Source of the DNA: an uncultured bacterium
Lineage (GTDB): Bacteria; Auribacterota; Tritonobacteria; UBA1439
Assembly: GCA_937858775.1 (NCBI GenBank)
Contig: CALLYX010000310.1
Location: 1 to 8,274, forward strand
Direction of reading: 5' to 3'
Length of the DNA stretch: 8,274 bases
In this document: positions 7,089 to 8,274 of the stretch, in pieces
Layout: the number at the start of each line of letters is the position of its first letter
How positions within the stretch are numbered: position 1 is the first letter of the stretch
Program-made: the position numbers and the translations under genes
Notes under the pieces: generated by a model
Database searches by the model: none
What the model was told of the DNA's origin: nothing
What the model saw: only the letters and a program-made list of their open reading frames with translations

Positions 7089-7883
7089 TCACCCGGCGGC
7101 CCCCGCCCCGCGCGGCCGCTCGATCAGCCATGCCCCCCACACGCACGCCTCGTATAGCAGCAGGAGCGGCGCGGCCATTAGGCACTGCGTCACCGCGTCC
7201 GGCCCCGGGGTGAGCACGGCCGCCAGCACGAAGATAAGGACTATAGCATAACTCCTGTTCCCGCTCAACATCCGGCGGTTCAAGACGCCGATCTTGACCA
7301 ACAGCAGGACCACCAGCGGGAATTCGAAAACCAGGCCGAAGGCGATCAATGTCCGGGTGGCGAAGAAGATATACTCGTTGATCGTCCATAGGTTCTCTAT
7401 CCCCATGAACCGGTTGAAGTTCCAAAAGAATTGCACGGCCCATGGGAGGGCGGTCAGGTAACAGAACGCCATCCCGGCATAGAAGAGGGCGGCGCCGCAG
7501 GCAAGGGCCGGGACGAAGCAGGCGCGTTCGCGCCGGGTGAGGGCGGGGAGAACGAAACCCCCGATCTGGAATAGCAATACCGGGAGGGAGAGGACCGCCG
7601 CGCCCTCCATGGAGATCCTCATCGCCACGGCGAAACCGCCGCCGGGGCTGAGCGTCGGAAGGGGCGCGGGGGGGCCTCCGGCGGCCGCGCGGATCAGGGG
7701 GCGTTTCAGCAGATCGACTATCCACCCCTTCAGCGTGAGGGGGAAACAGACCGCGGCGGCGCAGCCGTAAGCGAGCAGGGCTTTTATCGCCGTCCGGCGC
7801 AGGTCCTCCAGATGCTCCAGAAACGGCTTCTCGGCGGCCTCGGCTGGGGCGCCGCCGTCAGGGGGAAGGCGGTCGCTTTTCAT
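7089..7883 (-). CDS. tatC: Sec-independent protein translocase subunit TatC
   Basis: A 264-residue membrane protein, the TatC receptor of the twin-arginine translocase. It binds RR signal peptides of folded proteins at the inner membrane. Signatures are the cytosolic N-terminal FLEHLEDLRR (21-30), which holds the conserved glutamate (Glu26) of the signal-peptide site, PALTRRER (113-120) with Glu119 in the first cytosolic loop, AFGLVFEFPLVV (181-192), and LTPGPDAVTQCLMAAPLLLLYE (224-245). Six membrane segments fit the hydrophobicity, and the length is normal for TatC. The ATG lies inside the end of tatA (26-base overlap). Its Shine-Dalgarno AGGAGG (7898-7893, 9-base gap) is formed by the Glu/Asp codons of the TatA tail. 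The C-terminus is short and Gly/Ala-rich. Confidence 0.96.
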   Translation of the reverse strand: MKSDRLPPDGGAPAEAAEKPFLEHLEDLRRTAIKALLAYGCAAAVCFPLTLKGWIVDLLKRPLIRAAAGGPPAPLPTLSPGGGFAVAMRISMEGAAVLSLPVLLFQIGGFVLPALTRRERACFVPALACGAALFYAGMAFCYLTALPWAVQFFWNFNRFMGIENLWTINEYIFFATRTLIAFGLVFEFPLVVLLLVKIGVLNRRMLSGNRSYAIVLIFVLAAVLTPGPDAVTQCLMAAPLLLLYEACVWGAWLIERPRGAGAAG

Positions 7884-8061
7884 CCGTGTCGTCCTCCTCC
7901 TCCCCCTCCTGCATCCCCTTCTTGAACTCCTTGACCCCCTTCCCTATGCTCCGCATCGTCTCGGGGAACCGCTTGGCACCGAATAGGAGGAGGATGATGA
8001 AGAGGATGACGAGCAGCTCCTGGAGGCCCGGGGTCCAGAGGGCGAACGGGATCGCGGTCAT
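7858..8061 (-). CDS. tatA: Sec-independent protein translocase subunit TatA
   Basis: A 67-residue TatA, the pore-forming or membrane-thinning subunit of the twin-arginine translocase. It has one N-terminal membrane helix (about 12-27, LQELLVILFIILLLF), the hinge FGAKRFPE (27-34), an amphipathic helix with RSIGKGVKEFKKGM (37-50), and an acidic tail EGEEEDDTDE. A glutamate (Glu15) stands near the start of the helix. FG hinge plus IGKGVKEFKK is the TatA rather than the TatB pattern. I chose ATG 8061-8059 because GAGGAG (8075-8070) lies 8 bases upstream and the membrane helix then starts about ten residues in. A longer open frame upstream adds a non-conserved, proline-rich stretch. tatC overlaps its end. 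No tatB is present here, so this may be a TatAC-only system or tatB may lie elsewhere. Confidence 0.95.
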   Translation of the reverse strand: MTAIPFALWTPGLQELLVILFIILLLFGAKRFPETMRSIGKGVKEFKKGMQEGEEEDDTDEKRPPSP

Positions 8062-8094
8062 CGGGTGCTCTCCTCTATTACCATGCTCCGCGAC

Positions 8095-8135
8095 AGTGTA
8101 GCACGTATGCGGGGGCGGGGGAGAACCGATTTTTT
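8095..8135 (-). promoter_or_regulatory. Candidate promoter of tatA
   Basis: On the minus strand an extended -10, TGCTACACT (8103-8095, TGn-TACACT), lies 33 bases before the tatA start codon. A weak -35-like TTCTCC (8125-8120) stands 19 bases upstream of the -10 hexamer, and an A6 run (8135-8130) sits where an UP element would be. It is the only AT-richer patch in the upstream region. The poor -35 and long spacer make this a moderate call. Confidence 0.4.
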
Positions 8136-8274
8136 GCCTGCGGCCCAAGACGGCCGGCCCACTCCGGACGGCGGGGCGCCGCCCGGGCGCGCTACGCCGT
8201 CCCCCCCCCTACCGGCCCCGGCCGGGCGCCCCCTCCCGCGGCGCGCCCGATGAAGCCCATCCAGGGGTCGAACC
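8136..8274. other. Very GC-rich right edge, no supported gene
   Basis: This stretch is almost entirely G and C, with several self-complementary blocks such as CGGCC-CAAGAC-GGCCG (8141-8156). On the minus strand one frame from the edge reads FDPWMGFIGRA and then a Gly/Pro-rich tail to TAG at 8194-8192. It could be the last residues of an upstream protein, but two other frames also stay open for 20 or more codons, so base composition explains it equally well. Confidence 0.3.

Noticed and set aside
8130..8156. Hairpin CGGCC-GGCCG beside a T6/A6 run, like a terminator
   Set aside because: On the plus strand the T-run comes before the stem and on the minus strand the run is A6, so neither orientation gives stem followed by U-run.
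8246..8274. GGTTCGACC at the right edge on the minus strand, like a tRNA T-loop
   Set aside because: The following bases give no CCA end and no matching acceptor strand inside the window. The rest would be outside, so it cannot be supported.
1..8274. CRISPR arrays, insertion sequences, integrase sites or phage genes
   Set aside because: I see no spaced direct repeats, transposase motifs or terminal inverted repeats. Direction and composition look even across the window.

Overview
The window is a very GC-rich bacterial segment in which every gene I can support lies on the minus strand. Read in the direction of transcription, from high to low coordinates, the order is tatA, tatC, tRNA-Ala(CGC), a UbiA-family polyprenyl-phosphate phosphoribosyltransferase, an extended SDR of the UDP-xylose synthase (UDP-glucuronate decarboxylase) type, a GT2 glycosyltransferase fused to a flippase-like membrane domain, a stand-alone copy of that membrane domain, an FAD-dependent oxidoreductase, and a PP-loop ATPase of the tRNA-thiolation type. 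The organism is a bacterium: it has a Tat translocase, clear Shine-Dalgarno sequences and a tRNA-Ala with genome-encoded CCA. I cannot place it further. The mix of genes and the GC content would fit a little-cultured, GC-rich lineage (for example in the PVC/Omnitrophota-like range), but that is only a guess.

Right part (7055-8274): 126 bases of GC-rich DNA at the edge carry no gene I can support. A plausible promoter follows, then tatA and tatC, which overlap by 26 bases. tatC is followed after 34 bases by a tRNA-Ala gene with the G3:U70 identity pair.

Centre (1032-6912): five genes form a tight unit that looks like a lipid-linked pentose pathway. The UbiA-family enzyme would load phosphoribose onto a polyprenyl phosphate. 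The SDR would make UDP-xylose. The GT2 domain of the fusion protein resembles polyprenyl-phosphate glycosyltransferases, and its C-terminal domain belongs to the AglD/LPG-synthase-type membrane family often called 'flippase-like'. A paralogue of that membrane domain follows directly, then an FAD oxidoreductase of unknown substrate. The last four genes of this unit are joined by three 4-base stop/start overlaps (ATGA, GTGA, ATGA). Each overlap has a run of seven or eight G close upstream, which encodes a glycine-rich C-terminus.

Left part (1-994): a PP-loop tRNA-modification-type ATPase follows after 37 bases and is probably the last gene of the run seen here. The final 133 bases are GC-rich with no clear gene.

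The main points for a second look are the two-donor lipid-linked pentose hypothesis, the fused and free copies of the same flippase-like domain side by side, and the repeated G-tract/overlap design at the gene junctions.
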